In this document: piece by piece, positions 9,172 through 17,319 of the stretch | Layout of the letters: each line of letters opens with the position of its first letter | How positions within the stretch are numbered: the first letter of the stretch is position 1 | DNA from: Terribacillus halophilus | GTDB lineage: Bacteria > Bacillota > Bacilli > Bacillales > Amphibacillaceae | Length of the DNA stretch: 64,000 nucleotides | Assembly: GCF_900162685.1 (NCBI RefSeq) | Contig: NZ_LT727828.1 | Span: 1,049,678 to 1,113,677 of the forward strand | Direction of reading: 5' to 3' | Notes under the pieces: model-generated | Database searches by the model: none | The model's input: the letters and a program-made list of their open reading frames with translations, nothing else | What the model was told of the DNA's origin: nothing | Translations under genes and position numbers: made by a program

Positions 9172-10275
9172 TCATATTTTGTATCTCTTCAGCCACTTTA
9201 CAATGCGTTCACTAGTTCTGCCATCGCCATATGGATTTGCAGCCGCGGCCGTGCGTTGGTAGTAGGATTCATCCATTAGTAACGTATCTATCGCTTTCAT
9301 GATTGTTTGTTTTTCTGTACCTGCCAGGAGTAGTGTTCCGGCTTCTACACCTTCCGTTCTTTCCGTAGAAGAACGTATTACGATAACTGGCACATCGAAA
9401 GCGGGTGCTTCTTCCTGTATGCCGCCTGAGTCGGTAATGACCAAGTAGGCGTGTTTATACAGATGGATGAAGGAAGCGTAATCTACTGGGTCAATGATGT
9501 GTAAGCGGCTGTGAGCGTGTAAAAAGGAGTGCACTTGATTTCTTACATTTGGGTTAGGGTGTACGGGGAAAATCACTTCTACGTCTTCATAACGGTTGAT
9601 CATCTCATTTATTGCTTCGTAAATATACCGCATGCTTTTCATGTTCTCTCTTCGATGTGTAGTCAAAAGTATGAGCTTCCGCTCTGCGTTAATCACATGC
9701 TCCAGATCCTTTAAAGAGGAGGAGGTGTGCTTTTGTATGTAGAAAAGTGCATCAATAACTGGATTGCCGACTACGTGTATGTTGCTTGCTTCTATTCTTT
9801 CCTGAAGCAGGTTTTGTTTGTTTTGTTCGGTTGGAGCGAAATGGACTGCAGCAATTCGGGTTACAAGTTGCCGATACATCTCTTCGGGAAATGGTGTGTA
9901 CGGATTATACGTACGTAATCCAGCTTCTATATGCATGACAGGTATCTGAAGATGAAACGCAGCAAAGGCAGCGGCAAATGTAGTGGCTGTATCACCTACG
10001 ACAGCTATTAGATCTGGTTTTTCTGCTTTTAATGTGTCAGAGAGGACAGGGATTGCGGCAGCTATTACTTGTTCAGCTGATTGATTTGATTTCATGAGTG
10101 ACAGTTGATAATCTGGCTGGATGGAAAAGATTCTTAAAACGTCATCCAGCAGCTCGGTATGTTGTCCTGTGTGAATAACAAGTGAAGTGACATCTTGTTC
10201 TTCTTTAAGTTTGCTAATAATAGGGGCAAGCTTAATTCCTTCTGGACGAGTTCCTAATATAAATGCTACTTTCAT
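9172..10275 (-). CDS. UDP-N-acetylglucosamine 2-epimerase, non-hydrolysing
   Basis: This 367-residue GT-B fold enzyme interconverts UDP-GlcNAc and UDP-ManNAc for wall teichoic acid linkage units or other surface glycans. Family motifs: GTRPEGIKLAPII (8-20), GDTATT (94-99), HIEAGLRTYNPYTPFPEE (115-132), THRREN (206-211) and DSGGIQEEAPAF. It lies 14 bases downstream of a glycosyltransferase gene on the same strand, so the two are probably co-transcribed. It may be the housekeeping MnaA or a second copy dedicated to that glycosyltransferase; the window cannot decide. Confidence 0.9.
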   Translation of the reverse strand: MKVAFILGTRPEGIKLAPIISKLKEEQDVTSLVIHTGQHTELLDDVLRIFSIQPDYQLSLMKSNQSAEQVIAAAIPVLSDTLKAEKPDLIAVVGDTATTFAAAFAAFHLQIPVMHIEAGLRTYNPYTPFPEEMYRQLVTRIAAVHFAPTEQNKQNLLQERIEASNIHVVGNPVIDALFYIQKHTSSSLKDLEHVINAERKLILLTTHRRENMKSMRYIYEAINEMINRYEDVEVIFPVHPNPNVRNQVHSFLHAHSRLHIIDPVDYASFIHLYKHAYLVITDSGGIQEEAPAFDVPVIVIRSSTERTEGVEAGTLLLAGTEKQTIMKAIDTLLMDESYYQRTAAAANPYGDGRTSERIVKWLKRYKI

Positions 10276-10289
10276 ATGCTGCTCCTCAC

Positions 10290-11783
10290 TTAGCGAAGAT
10301 AGATTCTGGTAATAGTATCTCCTTCTGTTTTAAACTCCGGAATGCTTACATTGTCCCATGATTGAAGCATATACTGAACGACAGCTCGAATCTGACTACT
10401 GAGTAAGATCTTATCAGTATCATCATCGTATAATCTTTCATGATATAGTGTGGAATTGAGCCAATGGATTTTAAATGAATCGGCCATGCGGCAGAACATC
10501 ATATAATCTGCTGCCTTTAGTAAGTTTTCACCATTTATTTCTTCCTGCCATCCTCCTAGTTTATCTAGAGCAGACTTACGGTACATACGCGGACTAGGGC
10601 ATTGTACTTCGCTTAGCACGTGATACTTATCCGTATAATCTGGTCCGCTTAAAACCTCCCCTTCCTGTAACCCTGATGACGGATTATCGTACCAGGTTCT
10701 TCTGTTGGCATATAGTAAGCCATAGGATTTATCCAACTTTCCGAACGTGTCCAGCAGCATTTCAACTGCTTTTTCATCCAGCCAGTCATCTCCATCTAGT
10801 TCGAGTACATATTTTCCAAGCGCGTATCGTAAACCGACATTCAAAGCCTCTGCTTTCGTACCGTTTTTTATATGAAGCGGTATAATGCGCGGATCATTCA
10901 CACTTGTTATTTTCTGCAGCGTGTCATCTGTGGAACCAATATCAACGGCGACGATATGAAAATTGGAGTGGGTTTGTGCCAGTACACTGTTTAAGCATTT
11001 TTTAATATAAGCACCCTGATTTCGTGCTGTAATTAATATGGTAACATCAGGAATATCCTGTCTTTTTTTGCGGTGATCGAGGCTGGCGTTCATACTTTGC
11101 AAATATAACCCTTGCGGACCTGTAATGGTTGTGAGTGACAAAGCACCATTTACTCTGTATTCCATCAAAGGGTCGCGTATTAATTTAATTTCACCTAGTT
11201 CAAGCAGTCGAATCCAAAACTCGTAATCGGACACGACACCATAATCCAAATCATATCCGCCCGCTTTTTTATAAGCTGATTGCCGAAATAGAAAAGAAGC
11301 GCCTATAAAACAGATAGACATTATTTCTTCTTTATTGCGATTCATCAGCGTTTCCATGGTCCGTAACCATTGTTCTGCATCTGCAAAGCGCTGGCCTTCT
11401 TCGTTGATTAGCCAGTAGTAAGAATAAAGCAGGACAGTATCTTCAGGTGCGCGTTTCATATGATTATTGAGTGTGAGCAGAAATAGAGGGTTTTGCCGAT
11501 TATCGATTGAGATCCATGTAAGATATGGGCAATCTGTTAAATAAGAGAAACCTTCGTTTAAGGAATAAGAGATACCCAAATTTTTCTTTCGATGAATAAT
11601 CCGGTAAGGTATCGTTAAGCTACTGGAAGCTTTGTAAACAGCTTCAACAGTTTCTTGATTGGCCCCATCAATAACAATAATTAATTTAAAATCACGATAA
11701 ACCTGCTTTTCCACTGCTTCTATACATTCATAGACATACGCAGCTTGTTGATTGTATACGGGTAAGACAACTCCAATAGACAT
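10290..11783 (-). CDS. Tandem family 2 glycosyltransferase
   Basis: This 497-residue protein contains two GT-A domains. Domain 1 (about 1-235) starts GVVLPVYNQ, but its acceptor-metal motif is DNR at 94-96 rather than DxD. Domain 2 (about 245-497) has VTILITARNQG and a full DGDD at 330-333. No membrane segment is seen, so it is probably a cytosolic or peripheral enzyme building a surface polysaccharide with the downstream UDP-GlcNAc epimerase. Substrate is unknown. The ATG follows GTGAGGAGGCAGAAAG. Confidence 0.85.
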   Translation of the reverse strand: MSIGVVLPVYNQQAAYVYECIEAVEKQVYRDFKLIIVIDGANQETVEAVYKASSSLTIPYRIIHRKKNLGISYSLNEGFSYLTDCPYLTWISIDNRQNPLFLLTLNNHMKRAPEDTVLLYSYYWLINEEGQRFADAEQWLRTMETLMNRNKEEIMSICFIGASFLFRQSAYKKAGGYDLDYGVVSDYEFWIRLLELGEIKLIRDPLMEYRVNGALSLTTITGPQGLYLQSMNASLDHRKKRQDIPDVTILITARNQGAYIKKCLNSVLAQTHSNFHIVAVDIGSTDDTLQKITSVNDPRIIPLHIKNGTKAEALNVGLRYALGKYVLELDGDDWLDEKAVEMLLDTFGKLDKSYGLLYANRRTWYDNPSSGLQEGEVLSGPDYTDKYHVLSEVQCPSPRMYRKSALDKLGGWQEEINGENLLKAADYMMFCRMADSFKIHWLNSTLYHERLYDDDTDKILLSSQIRAVVQYMLQSWDNVSIPEFKTEGDTITRIYLR

Positions 11784-11897
11784 CTTTCTGCCTCCTCACA
11801 TATGAAAGTATGAAGAAAAACAGCAATTCATACTTTATCTGCTTATAAGTTTGTTTCGTTGTCTAAAATATTTTTGATGTGCTGTCACATATCTGCA

Positions 11898-11917
11898 AAA
11901 GCAAGCTGTCTTGCTTT
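11898..11917. other. Perfect 8-bp inverted repeat in a divergent promoter region
   Basis: AAAGCAAG CTGT CTTGCTTT lies in the 209-base divergent region between the glycosyltransferase and the DUF4440-like gene. No T-run follows on either strand, so an operator is more likely than a terminator. Binding protein unknown. Confidence 0.45.
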
Positions 11918-11992
11918 CTAAACAAGAGACATCAAGATACAATTAGATAATCGTTTAGTTTCAGTTTAGACCTCTATGTGAGGGAACGAAGA

Positions 11993-12628
11993 ATGGAGTG
12001 CAAAATAATGAGTCAAACAGTTATAACTTTAACAACAGGAGAAAAGATTTATACGGTTGCATCGGAAGAGCAGATTTTACAGCAAATCACCAACAACCAA
12101 GGGATGATGAACAAAGCTTTTGTTGTGATAGGGGATGTACATATTGCAACAGCACATATAGTAAAAATAGAAGGTCCTGAACAGAGACAGGAAGAACCGT
12201 TCCGTCTTCCGGAAAAGATAGAGCAAGCTGAAGAGATAAACGAGACAGTGCAAACAGAAGAAGAGAATAATCAAAACCAAATTGAATTGCTGGAGCAAGA
12301 GCTGCGAGAAGCGATGCAAACACGTGATATCTTTGCATTGGATACGCTTTTGCATGATGACCTTGTATTTGTTAATCATGAAGGAAGCTATATAACAAAA
12401 GAGATGGATTTAGAAGCACATCGGACACTTGCTGTACGTTTTACGAAAGTTTCTTGTTCAGATCTGCAAGTTAAACCAACGAAGGACGGGGCGGTAACCA
12501 TTTCTAAGATTCGTTTAGAGGGGCAAGAGAGGGAAGCGAAAATCGAAGGTGATTTCGTTTATACACGTGTGTGGCAGCTTATTGGTGAAGATTATCAAGT
12601 CATCACTGGTCATTGTACAAAGCTTTAA
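11993..12628 (+). CDS. Protein with small N-terminal domain and C-terminal DUF4440/NTF2-like domain
   Basis: The chosen ATG at 11993 follows GTGAGGG by eight bases and gives 211 residues. Residues 8-62 form a compact, mostly beta segment (ITLTTGEKIY ... FVVIGDVHIATAHIVKIE). A Glu/Gln-rich linker (about 62-98) leads to residues 98-211, which fit the DUF4440/SnoaL-like NTF2 fold (LEQELREAMQTRD, LLHDDLVFVNHEG, YTRVWQLIGEDYQVITGH). NTF2-like domains bind small molecules or act as enzymes; nothing identifies the ligand. No signal peptide. The N-terminal domain was not recognised. Confidence 0.75.
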   Translation: MECKIMSQTVITLTTGEKIYTVASEEQILQQITNNQGMMNKAFVVIGDVHIATAHIVKIEGPEQRQEEPFRLPEKIEQAEEINETVQTEEENNQNQIELLEQELREAMQTRDIFALDTLLHDDLVFVNHEGSYITKEMDLEAHRTLAVRFTKVSCSDLQVKPTKDGAVTISKIRLEGQEREAKIEGDFVYTRVWQLIGEDYQVITGHCTKL

Positions 12629-12694
12629 ATCATATCCATTGCTGCAAGCAGTGCATAAACTATAGGTGTCTGGCCTAACGGGTAAATAAGAGCA

Positions 12695-12722
12695 TTGTCA
12701 CGTATGTGAAATGTGGTATACA
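12695..12722 (+). promoter_or_regulatory. Promoter of murB
   Basis: TTGTCA (12695-12700), a 16-base spacer and TATACA (12717-12722), extended as TATACAAT. It lies 60 bases before the murB start. Confidence 0.6.
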
Positions 12723-12781
12723 ATAAAAGTTAGGGCACGCTCATATAGAAGCGGCTTAATACAGTTATGAGGGATTAAACG

Positions 12782-13705
12782 ATGAATGTAATGACATTGG
12801 AAAAAGACATAAAGCAACTTGTAGACGCGAAAGATGTTTTGATTGAAGCCCCGCTTGCTGATTACACGTACACCAAGGTGGGCGGTAAGGCAGATGTACT
12901 AGTATTTCCAAAAAGCTATACCGAAATAGAAAAAGTTGTTGCTTATACAAAAGAAAACAACATACCGTTAACGATTCTGGGAAACGCCTCAAATGTGATT
13001 ATTCAAGATGGCGGATTACGCGGAGTGGTCATGATTTTAACAGGACTAGATGAAGTGAAAGTGGAGGGGAACCGAATAATAGCCCAGTCTGGCGCAGCTA
13101 TTATTAACGTCAGCAGATTTGCTCATGATGCCAGTTTGACTGGTTTAGAATTTGCTTGTGGTATTCCAGGTTCCGTAGGCGGTGCATTGTACATGAATGC
13201 AGGTGCTTACGGCGGGGAAGTGAAAGATGTGCTGGAGCAAGTGGTGGTTATTACGGACGCAGGTGAACGAAAAGTGATGACGCGAGACGAATTGGAGCTC
13301 AGCTATCGCACAAGTATTTTGCAAAAAAATAACTTTATCGCTGTCGAAGCAACCTTCTTATTAACTGAAGGTGAGCAAACTGCAATTAAAGCTAAAATGG
13401 AGGAGCTTACGTATTTACGTGAATCCAAGCAGCCGCTCGAATATCCTTCCTGCGGCAGTGTCTTCCAGCGACCTCCTGGTCATTTTGCTGGAAAACTGAT
13501 CATGGATGCCGACCTGCAATTGACGCGTATTGGCGGAGTAGAAGTATCAGGTAAGCATGCTGGTTTTATGGTGAATGTGGATAATGGTACGGCGACAGAT
13601 TATATTAATTTGATTGGTCATGTACAAAAAACAGTAAAAGAAAAGTTTGGTGTTAGTTTACAGCGTGAAGTGCGGATTATTGGCGATACACCAGGACAAA
13701 AATAA
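12782..13705 (+). CDS. murB: UDP-N-acetylenolpyruvoylglucosamine reductase
   Basis: This 307-residue flavoenzyme reduces UDP-GlcNAc-enolpyruvate to UDP-MurNAc in peptidoglycan synthesis. The FAD domain has [10 protein letters not shown] and [19 protein letters not shown]; later motifs are [24 protein letters not shown] and [13 protein letters not shown], which supplies the catalytic serine. It is the short type IIa form usual in Firmicutes. It stands alone, with its own promoter and terminator. A second in-frame ATG occurs three codons later; the first is used because GAGGGA is eight bases upstream. Confidence 0.95.
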   Translation: MNVMTLEKDIKQLVDAKDVLIEAPLADYTYTKVGGKADVLVFPKSYTEIEKVVAYTKENNIPLTILGNASNVIIQDGGLRGVVMILTGLDEVKVEGNRIIAQSGAAIINVSRFAHDASLTGLEFACGIPGSVGGALYMNAGAYGGEVKDVLEQVVVITDAGERKVMTRDELELSYRTSILQKNNFIAVEATFLLTEGEQTAIKAKMEELTYLRESKQPLEYPSCGSVFQRPPGHFAGKLIMDADLQLTRIGGVEVSGKHAGFMVNVDNGTATDYINLIGHVQKTVKEKFGVSLQREVRIIGDTPGQK

Positions 13706-13708
13706 AAA

Positions 13709-13752
13709 AGAGAAGCTCATGGATTTCATTCCTTCTGTGAGCTTCTCTTTTT
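13709..13752 (+). terminator. Bidirectional terminator after murB
   Basis: AGAGAAGCTCA pairs with TGAGCTTCTCT, with A residues before and TTTTTA after the stem. It lies between convergent murB and the cation antiporter gene. Confidence 0.85.
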
Positions 13753-13753
13753 A

Positions 13754-14722
13754 TTAACCTGCAAAGATTAAATATCCCATTGTTCCAACGTAGCAGATAA
13801 CCACCAGCAAGCTGGGCAAGGAATAGGTAAGGGTTGAGCGAGATCGTTTACGCGTAAGAATTAACATGGCAATAACAGTCAGAACAAAGCCAATGATTGC
13901 GATAACCATGACATTGTTGCCCGTATCCTGCCAAATGCTTCCTTCTGTATATACGATATCGGCTATTGCGATAACCGCAATATTGAATAAGTTGCTTCCA
14001 AAGATTGTTCCCACGGCCAGATTGCTATTTCCCAGCTTCAGTGCAGTATAAACGCTTACTGCATCTGGCAGAGAAGTCGCAGCTGCAATTAAGATACTTC
14101 CGACAATAGTAGCGCTTATTCCAGTAGAAGCGGCTAGTGCATCACCAGAGATAGTTAAGACACTGCCGACAATGAGAATCATAACAGCGAATAAAAAGAA
14201 ACGGAACTTTGCTTGAGAAAGTGATTCTTTTTTTTCATGTGCTTCGTTTGGTTCCGTATCAATATTTTTCTTTGATGTAATATACATACCAACAACGTAA
14301 ATAATAACAATGATAAAGCTAGGTATACTGACATTAAATAAGGTATAGCTGTGGGTAACGGCTAATGCAGCAATGGCAGCGACACAAAGCGTTAAGGCAA
14401 TCGTACCTGTATAAAGATGCTGTTTGCTTACTTGCAAAAATAATCGTTTGCTGCGAAAATGCAGATCGAATAGAAACAAAACAAATAAGTTAAATAATAA
14501 ACTGCCAAGTCCGTTGCCGACAGCTATATCCGGATTATCAATAAGACCTGCGCTTAAAGTTGCAGTTAGTTCTGGTAAGGAAGTACCTACAGCGAGCAGA
14601 ACAGTACCAGTCAGAAAACCATTCATTTTGGATTTTCGGCTGATTGTATCGGCGTGGGTGGAAAGGTGGATTGCAGCATATACAGATAGCGCTGCAGTTA
14701 TAATGAATATGGCAGCTAGCAA
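13754..14722 (-). CDS. Sodium/calcium exchanger family (CaCA, YrbG-like) membrane protein
   Basis: The protein has about ten membrane segments and the two inverted alpha-repeats of the CaCA superfamily: AVGTSLPELTATLSAG with GNGLGSLLFNL in the first half, and AAATSLPDAVSVYTA with VGTIFGSNLFNI in the second. It should exchange Ca2+ or a related cation for Na+, K+ or H+ across the membrane. A TTG at 14720-14722 gives 322 residues, but no SD lies at a usable distance from it. AGGAAG is seven bases before an in-frame ATT at 14732-14734, which would add Met-Ser-Pro-Leu. No upstream ATG or GTG exists in frame. Confidence 0.88.
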   Translation of the reverse strand: MLAAIFIITAALSVYAAIHLSTHADTISRKSKMNGFLTGTVLLAVGTSLPELTATLSAGLIDNPDIAVGNGLGSLLFNLFVLFLFDLHFRSKRLFLQVSKQHLYTGTIALTLCVAAIAALAVTHSYTLFNVSIPSFIIVIIYVVGMYITSKKNIDTEPNEAHEKKESLSQAKFRFFLFAVMILIVGSVLTISGDALAASTGISATIVGSILIAAATSLPDAVSVYTALKLGNSNLAVGTIFGSNLFNIAVIAIADIVYTEGSIWQDTGNNVMVIAIIGFVLTVIAMLILTRKRSRSTLTYSLPSLLVVICYVGTMGYLIFAG

Positions 14723-14821
14723 TAGAGGTGAAATAGGTCATCTTCCTTTCTGCTAAAAAAGCATTCCACTTCTATTACCCTTTATAGGAGAACTATTAAC
14801 AAATCTTTTAGTTTCTTCATA

Positions 14822-14858
14822 AAAAGAAGGTCAGGACAATATGTCCTGACCTTCTTTC
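14822..14858 (-). terminator. Terminator of katA
   Basis: AAAGAAGGTCAGGACA pairs perfectly with TGTCCTGACCTTCTTT, with a T-run following on the minus strand. It begins only a few bases after the katA stop codon. Confidence 0.9.
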
Positions 14859-14860
14859 AA

Positions 14861-16315
14861 TTAGGCAGTTACAGTCGGAATGCTGATACCAAGTCCATCA
14901 GCAACGCGCTGTCCCCATTCTTTGTCCGCTTTGTAGATATGACCTACTTCGCGTTCAAGTATTTCTTTTCTTGTTACAGGTTTCATTGCATCAACGAAGT
15001 TTTGTACAAGACGTGTTTTTTCATCATCTGTCATAAGACGGTACAAATCTCCTGGCTGCGTGTAATGGTCGTTTTCATCATAACCAACGCTATCTGCTTC
15101 GCCGGAAACTTCAAATGGTGCAATTTTGCTTGCTGGATCTTCTTTCGGCCCGTTCAAGCTATTTGGCTCGTAATAAACGCCGCTGCCGCCATTGTTGTCA
15201 AAACGCATTTGGCCATCGCGCTGGTAGTTGTTTACTTCATTACGCGCACGGTTGATCGGAAGTGCTTGGTGGTTAGCACCTACACGATAACGATGAGCGT
15301 CATGGTAAGCGAACAAACGTCCTTGCAGCATTTTATCTGGTGATACATCAATACCAGGTACAAGTGTTCCCGGGGAGAATGTAGCTTGTTCTACTTCTGC
15401 AAAGTAGTTCTCTGGGTTGCGGTTCAATACCATACGGCCAACTTCAATTAGCGGGTAATCTTTTTGTGACCATACTTTTGTTACGTCGAATGGATCGAAG
15501 CGATATGTGTTCGCATCTTCCAACGGCATGATTTGCACGTATAGTTTCCACTCTGGGAAATCGCCATTCTCAATTGCGTTGAAAAGATCTTCTGTATGGT
15601 AGTCAGGATGCTCACCGGCAATCTTCGCCGCAACAGCAGGATCCATGTTTTTCACGCCTTGCTGTGTTTTGAAGTGATACTTCACCCAGTAACCTTCGCC
15701 TTTTTCGTTAACCCATTTGAATGTATGAGAGCCGAAACCATGCATATTACGCAATGTTGCCGGAATACCGCGGTCAGACATAAGAATTGATACTTGGTGC
15801 AAGCTCTCAGGAGAAAGAGACCAGAAATCCCATACTGCATCTGGATTTTTCAAATGTGTTTGCGGATGTCTTTTTTGTGTATGAATGAAATCAGGGAACT
15901 TGATTGCGTCGCGGATAAAGAATACAGGTGTATTGTTACCAACTAGATCATAGTTTCCTTCTTCTGTGTAGAATTTAACAGCGAAACCACGGGGGTCACG
16001 AACTGTATCAGCAGAACCTAGTTCACCAGCTACTGTAGAGAAGCGAATAAACATATCTGTTTTCTTCCCAACTTCAGAAAGAAAAGCTGCTTTTGTATAT
16101 TTAGAAACATCATTAGTGACTTCGAAGTAACCGTGTGCGCCAGCACCTTTCGCGTGTACAACACGTTCAGGAACACGTTCCCGGTTAAAGTGTGCTAGTT
16201 TTTCAAGTAGGTGTACGTCTTGAATCAGTGTCGGTCCACGAGATCCAGCGGTTAATGAATTCTGGTTATCTCCAACTGGAGCTCCCCAGCTAGTAGTTAA
16301 TCTTTTATCTGCCAA
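14861..16315 (-). CDS. katA: Vegetative haem catalase
   Basis: This 484-residue small-subunit (clade 3) catalase converts hydrogen peroxide to water and oxygen. Catalytic H54 lies in [12 protein letters not shown], the distal asparagine is N127 in LVGNNTP, and the proximal haem ligand is Y337 in [14 protein letters not shown]. The start is TTG at 16313-16315, preceded by GAGGTGA. It is a single-gene unit with a perfect PerR box upstream, so peroxide induction is strongly expected. Confidence 0.97.
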   Translation of the reverse strand: MADKRLTTSWGAPVGDNQNSLTAGSRGPTLIQDVHLLEKLAHFNRERVPERVVHAKGAGAHGYFEVTNDVSKYTKAAFLSEVGKKTDMFIRFSTVAGELGSADTVRDPRGFAVKFYTEEGNYDLVGNNTPVFFIRDAIKFPDFIHTQKRHPQTHLKNPDAVWDFWSLSPESLHQVSILMSDRGIPATLRNMHGFGSHTFKWVNEKGEGYWVKYHFKTQQGVKNMDPAVAAKIAGEHPDYHTEDLFNAIENGDFPEWKLYVQIMPLEDANTYRFDPFDVTKVWSQKDYPLIEVGRMVLNRNPENYFAEVEQATFSPGTLVPGIDVSPDKMLQGRLFAYHDAHRYRVGANHQALPINRARNEVNNYQRDGQMRFDNNGGSGVYYEPNSLNGPKEDPASKIAPFEVSGEADSVGYDENDHYTQPGDLYRLMTDDEKTRLVQNFVDAMKPVTRKEILEREVGHIYKADKEWGQRVADGLGISIPTVTA

Positions 16316-16357
16316 GAAAAATCACCTCAGAAATTAAGTAGTTTGTGAATCTATTTA

Positions 16358-16386
16358 TATAATAACATCTTTTTATTAGAAATCAA
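16358..16386 (-). promoter_or_regulatory. Promoter of katA
   Basis: On the minus strand TTGATT (16381-16386) and ATTATA (16358-16363) are 17 bases apart. The PerR box lies directly upstream of the -35 hexamer. Confidence 0.65.
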
Positions 16387-16393
16387 TACTTAA

Positions 16394-16408
16394 TTATAAT
16401 AATTATAA
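16394..16408. promoter_or_regulatory. PerR box upstream of katA
   Basis: TTATAATAATTATAA matches the Bacillus PerR consensus TTATAATNATTATAA at all 14 fixed positions. PerR is an Fe/Mn-dependent repressor inactivated by peroxide. Confidence 0.9.
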
Positions 16409-16429
16409 ACTCGGTAGAATCATAGATTG

Positions 16430-16462
16430 AAAAAAGGCAAGGCAGCTTTTCGCCACCTTGCC
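16430..16462 (-). terminator. Terminator after the 24-aa peptide gene
   Basis: GGCAAGG and CCTTGCC form a 7-bp stem, followed by a run of T on the minus strand (AAAAAA at 16430-16435 on the plus strand). It lies 33 bases downstream of the small ORF. Confidence 0.75.
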
Positions 16463-16495
16463 CGTATTTCTATATGATATCGTTTGCATATTAGT

Positions 16496-16570
16496 TTATA
16501 AAGAAGCTACCCAAGTAAGCAGAGCGCACCCTATTATGCTGCCGCTAATCATCAAGTTTGTTTTCCACAT
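16496..16570 (-). CDS. 24-residue hydrophobic peptide (putative membrane microprotein)
   Basis: This minus-strand ORF has every element of a real gene: a SigA-type promoter (16595-16623), AAAGGAGGGG before the ATG at 16568-16570, 24 codons, a TAA at 16496-16498 and a terminator. The peptide begins MWKTNLMISG, has a hydrophobic core from residue 6 to the end, one Cys and two Trp, and could span the membrane once. No homologue is recognised. It lies in the gap between katA and brxA. Function unknown; a toxin, a membrane-enzyme adaptor or a spore microprotein are possibilities only. Confidence 0.6.
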   Translation of the reverse strand: MWKTNLMISGSIIGCALLTWVASL

Positions 16571-16594
16571 TGGTACCCCTCCTTTGATATATTT

Positions 16595-16623
16595 ATTTTA
16601 ACAAAGGTTGAAAAGGCTTTCAA
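16595..16623 (-). promoter_or_regulatory. Promoter of the 24-aa peptide gene
   Basis: On the minus strand TTGAAA (16618-16623), 17 bases, TAAAAT (16595-16600). The SD follows within about 20 bases, so the predicted leader is very short. Confidence 0.6.
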
Positions 16624-16805
16624 TATTAAAATAACAAAATTAATTAAAAAAGGCAGGGGGAGGCTCGTTTTTAACAAATATATCTAATAAGATATTATGA
16701 TAAAACAGGAATGATTTAGTTTAAGAGGAAGATTATTTGTTCAGTAGAAGAGGCTCTGCCCGTATTTATGAAGCAGCAGACTAACGCACTTATTTTTTTA
16801 TATAA

Positions 16806-16856
16806 AAAAGGCCGAACATTTCTATGGATTAAAACACAGAATGGTTCGGCCTTTTC
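16806..16856 (-). terminator. Terminator after brxA
   Basis: AAAAAGGCCGAACATT pairs with AATGGTTCGGCCTTTT (one mismatch) around a loop of about 18 bases. A- and T-rich flanks let it act on either strand. It follows the minus-strand bacilliredoxin gene. Confidence 0.75.
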
Positions 16857-16887
16857 AATGGCTGCTATACTGTTGTAGCTGCTCTTT

Positions 16888-17316
16888 TTACAAATTTTTA
16901 TTATAGGCAGTTGTCAGATTCTCAACGATCTCTTCTACGTCATAGCCTTCAATTTGTTCACGCGGAACGAAATGAACTAATTTGCCGTCCTGCATCAAGG
17001 CAACAGATGGAGAAGAAGGGGGCTGATCAGTAAAGTATTCACGCATTTTCTCAGTTGCTTCTTTATCTTGTCCAGCAAAAACAGTGACCAAATGGTCTGG
17101 TCTTTTCTCATTTTGCAATGATTCACGAACAGCCGGGCGAGCAAGTCCTGCTGCACATCCGCAGACAGAGTTGATGACAACGAGCGTGCTGCCTTTCGCT
17201 TGAGCTGTGTATTCCTCGACTTGTCCCGCGGTAGTCAGTTCCTGAAAGCCTGCTTGGGTGAGTTCATCCCGCATTGGCTGGACAATTCCGCGCATGTATT
17301 CTTCGTATGCATTCAT
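16888..17316 (-). CDS. brxA: Bacilliredoxin BrxA (YphP family)
   Basis: This 142-residue thioredoxin-like protein removes bacillithiol from oxidised proteins. The CGC active site is at residues 52-54 in [30 protein letters not shown] and PPSSPS are also typical. Length and motifs match B. subtilis YphP. GAGGAATAAC precedes the ATG, and the gene starts three bases after the HEAT-repeat gene ends, so the two are one operon. Its presence implies a bacillithiol-producing host. Confidence 0.93.
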   Translation of the reverse strand: MNAYEEYMRGIVQPMRDELTQAGFQELTTAGQVEEYTAQAKGSTLVVINSVCGCAAGLARPAVRESLQNEKRPDHLVTVFAGQDKEATEKMREYFTDQPPSSPSVALMQDGKLVHFVPREQIEGYDVEEIVENLTTAYNKNL

Positions 17317-17319
17317 TCG

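Noticed and set aside
9172-11783. A larger capsule or teichoic acid cluster
   Set aside because: Only an epimerase and one glycosyltransferase are present; flanking genes (map, 53-aa gene, murB) are unrelated.
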